Shown piece by piece: positions 5,163 through 6,141 of a DNA stretch of 6,141 nucleotides. Source of the stretch: Pseudomonadota bacterium (GTDB taxonomy: Bacteria > Pseudomonadota > Alphaproteobacteria > Rhizobiales > Rhizobiaceae); the NCBI GenBank assembly GCA_023428515.1, contig JAEYXI010000365.1, forward strand, positions 1 to 6,141, written 5' to 3'. The translations under genes and the position numbers were made by a program. The number at the start of each line of letters is the position of its first letter. Position 1 is the stretch's first letter. Below the pieces are notes generated by a model, which saw only the letters and a program-made list of their open reading frames with translations, ran no database searches and had not been told where the DNA came from.

Positions 5163-6141
5163 TCACACGTTGAGCAGGAGATATTCGCGTTCCCACGGCG
5201 AGATCACTTCCATGAAGGTCTCGAACTCGGCCCGCTTGATGGCGGCGTAGGTGGATACGAAGGATTCGCCCAGCACGGAGCGGAGGTCGAGGTCCCCCTC
5301 GAAGAGGTCGACCGCCTCGAGCAGGCCGCGCGGCAGGTCGATCTCGTCCTCGTTGGCGGTGCTGGTGATTGCCGCATCCGGCTTCAGCTTCCTGTTGAGG
5401 CCAACCAGCCCGCATGCGAGCGAGGCGGCGAGCGCAAGGTAGGGGTTGGCGTCGGAGGAGGGGATGCGGTTTTCGACGCGTCGCCCAGCCGGGTCCGAGC
5501 GCGGCACTCGGAACGCCGTGGTGCGGTTGTCGTAACCCCATTTGTTGTTGACCGGGGCCGACGCCGCCTGGGTGAGTCGCCGATAGGAGTTCACATAGGG
5601 CGCGAACATGACGAGCGCGTTTGGCACATGCTTCTGCATGCCGCCGATGAAGTGGAAGAAGGCGTCGGATTCGCTGCCGTCTTCCTTAGAGAACAGGTTG
5701 CGCCCGGTCTTGGTGTCGATCACCGACTGGTGGATGTGCATGGCCGAGCCCGGCTGTCCCTGCATGGGCTTGGCCATGAAGGGTGCATAGGTCTCGTGCT
5801 TCAGCGCCGCCTCGCGGATGGTGCGCTTGAAGAGGAACACCTGGTCGGCGAGTTCGACCGGATTGCCATGGCGCAGGTTGATCTCAAGCTGCCCCGCACC
5901 CTCCTCGTGGATCAGCGTGTCGATCTCGAGGCCCTGGCTCTCCGAGAAGTGATAGATGTCGTCGATGAGCTCGTCGAACTCGTTGACGCCCGCGATCGAG
6001 TATCCTTGACCGCCACCAATGGCACGACCCGAGCGGCCAACCGGCGGTTCGAGCGGATAATCCGGATCCGGGTTCTTGCGGACGAGATAAAACTCGATTT
6101 CCGGCGCAACGACCGGCTTCAGCCCCATGTCGCTGTAAGCC
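5163..6141 (-). CDS. puuA: Glutamine-synthetase-family gamma-glutamylamine ligase, PuuA-like (5' end outside window)
   Basis: ATP-dependent ligase joining glutamate to an amine; the oxidase partner downstream makes gamma-glutamylputrescine synthetase the best guess. From Met at 6128, 321 residues carry the catalytic glutamine-synthetase domain: metal ligands in APEIEFYL (Glu10, Glu12), HEEGAGQLEIN (74-84; Glu76, Glu82), the GSAMHIHQS loop with His131, NSYRRL (180-185), NRTTAFRVPR (201-210) and RVENRIPSSDANPY (217-230). All expected catalytic residues appear present. The frame stays open beyond that Met to the right edge (Ala-Tyr-Ser-Asp), and family members have about 450 residues, so roughly 130 residues including the N-terminal beta-grasp domain lie outside; Met at 6128 is internal. 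The C-terminus SPWEREYLLLNV is typical of the alphaproteobacterial paralogues that pair with an OrdL-like oxidase. True ammonia-using GlnA is unlikely given the partner. A gamma-glutamyl ligase for another amine remains possible. Confidence 0.88.
   Translation of the reverse strand, partial: AYSDMGLKPVVAPEIEFYLVRKNPDPDYPLEPPVGRSGRAIGGGQGYSIAGVNEFDELIDDIYHFSESQGLEIDTLIHEEGAGQLEINLRHGNPVELADQVFLFKRTIREAALKHETYAPFMAKPMQGQPGSAMHIHQSVIDTKTGRNLFSKEDGSESDAFFHFIGGMQKHVPNALVMFAPYVNSYRRLTQAASAPVNNKWGYDNRTTAFRVPRSDPAGRRVENRIPSSDANPYLALAASLACGLVGLNRKLKPDAAITSTANEDEIDLPRGLLEAVDLFEGDLDLRSVLGESFVSTYAAIKRAEFETFMEVISPWEREYLLLNV

Noticed and set aside
5161..5541. N-terminal extension of the FAD oxidoreductase frame into the ligase gene
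   Set aside because: The extension is Arg/Pro-rich and overlaps conserved glutamine-synthetase coding; the family N-terminus begins right at the ATG at 5160.

Overview
The window is GC-rich, densely packed and typical of an alphaproteobacterial chromosome. The gene content (aldehyde dehydrogenase plus SDR dehydrogenase, a glutamine-synthetase-like/FAD-oxidase pair, a short HicBA module, a secreted thermonuclease-like protein) best fits the Hyphomicrobiales, perhaps a Mesorhizobium-like organism. That placement rests on recognising protein style, not on a search. There are eight genes, two of them cut by the window edges. I see no tRNA, rRNA, CRISPR array, insertion sequence or clear intrinsic terminator.

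Left block, plus strand, 1-2238: the C-terminal half of an aldehyde dehydrogenase, then hicB and hicA, an SDR-family dehydrogenase, and a small exported staphylococcal-nuclease-like protein. Junctions are 15 nt, a 4-nt overlap, 14 nt and a 10-nt overlap, so this looks like one transcription unit whose promoter lies left of the window. The SDR and the aldehyde dehydrogenase could act in sequence (alcohol to aldehyde to acid), but the substrate is not visible. The toxin-antitoxin pair sits between the two metabolic genes with no room for its own promoter in the gap.

Middle, 2255-3864: a minus-strand exported serine hydrolase of the class C beta-lactamase/NylB/EstB type, and a plus-strand small cupin-like protein. 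They diverge from a 215-nt intergenic region, the only sizeable non-coding stretch here. It holds a compact dyad, a perfect TTGACA hexamer, and the 9-mer GTTTCGCCC upstream of both genes in the same orientation relative to each.

Right block, minus strand, 3874-6141: a glutamine-synthetase-family gamma-glutamylamine ligase (PuuA-like, 5' end outside the window) followed after 2 nt by a DadA/OrdL-type FAD oxidoreductase (PuuB-like). Together they would gamma-glutamylate an amine such as putrescine and then oxidise it, giving a gamma-glutamyl aldehyde. Whether the aldehyde dehydrogenase at the left edge serves this route is unknown.

No clearly new multi-gene system is evident. The best leads are the thermonuclease-fold protein that appears to have lost most catalytic residues, the toxin-antitoxin pair embedded in a metabolic operon, and the shared motif in the divergent intergenic region.
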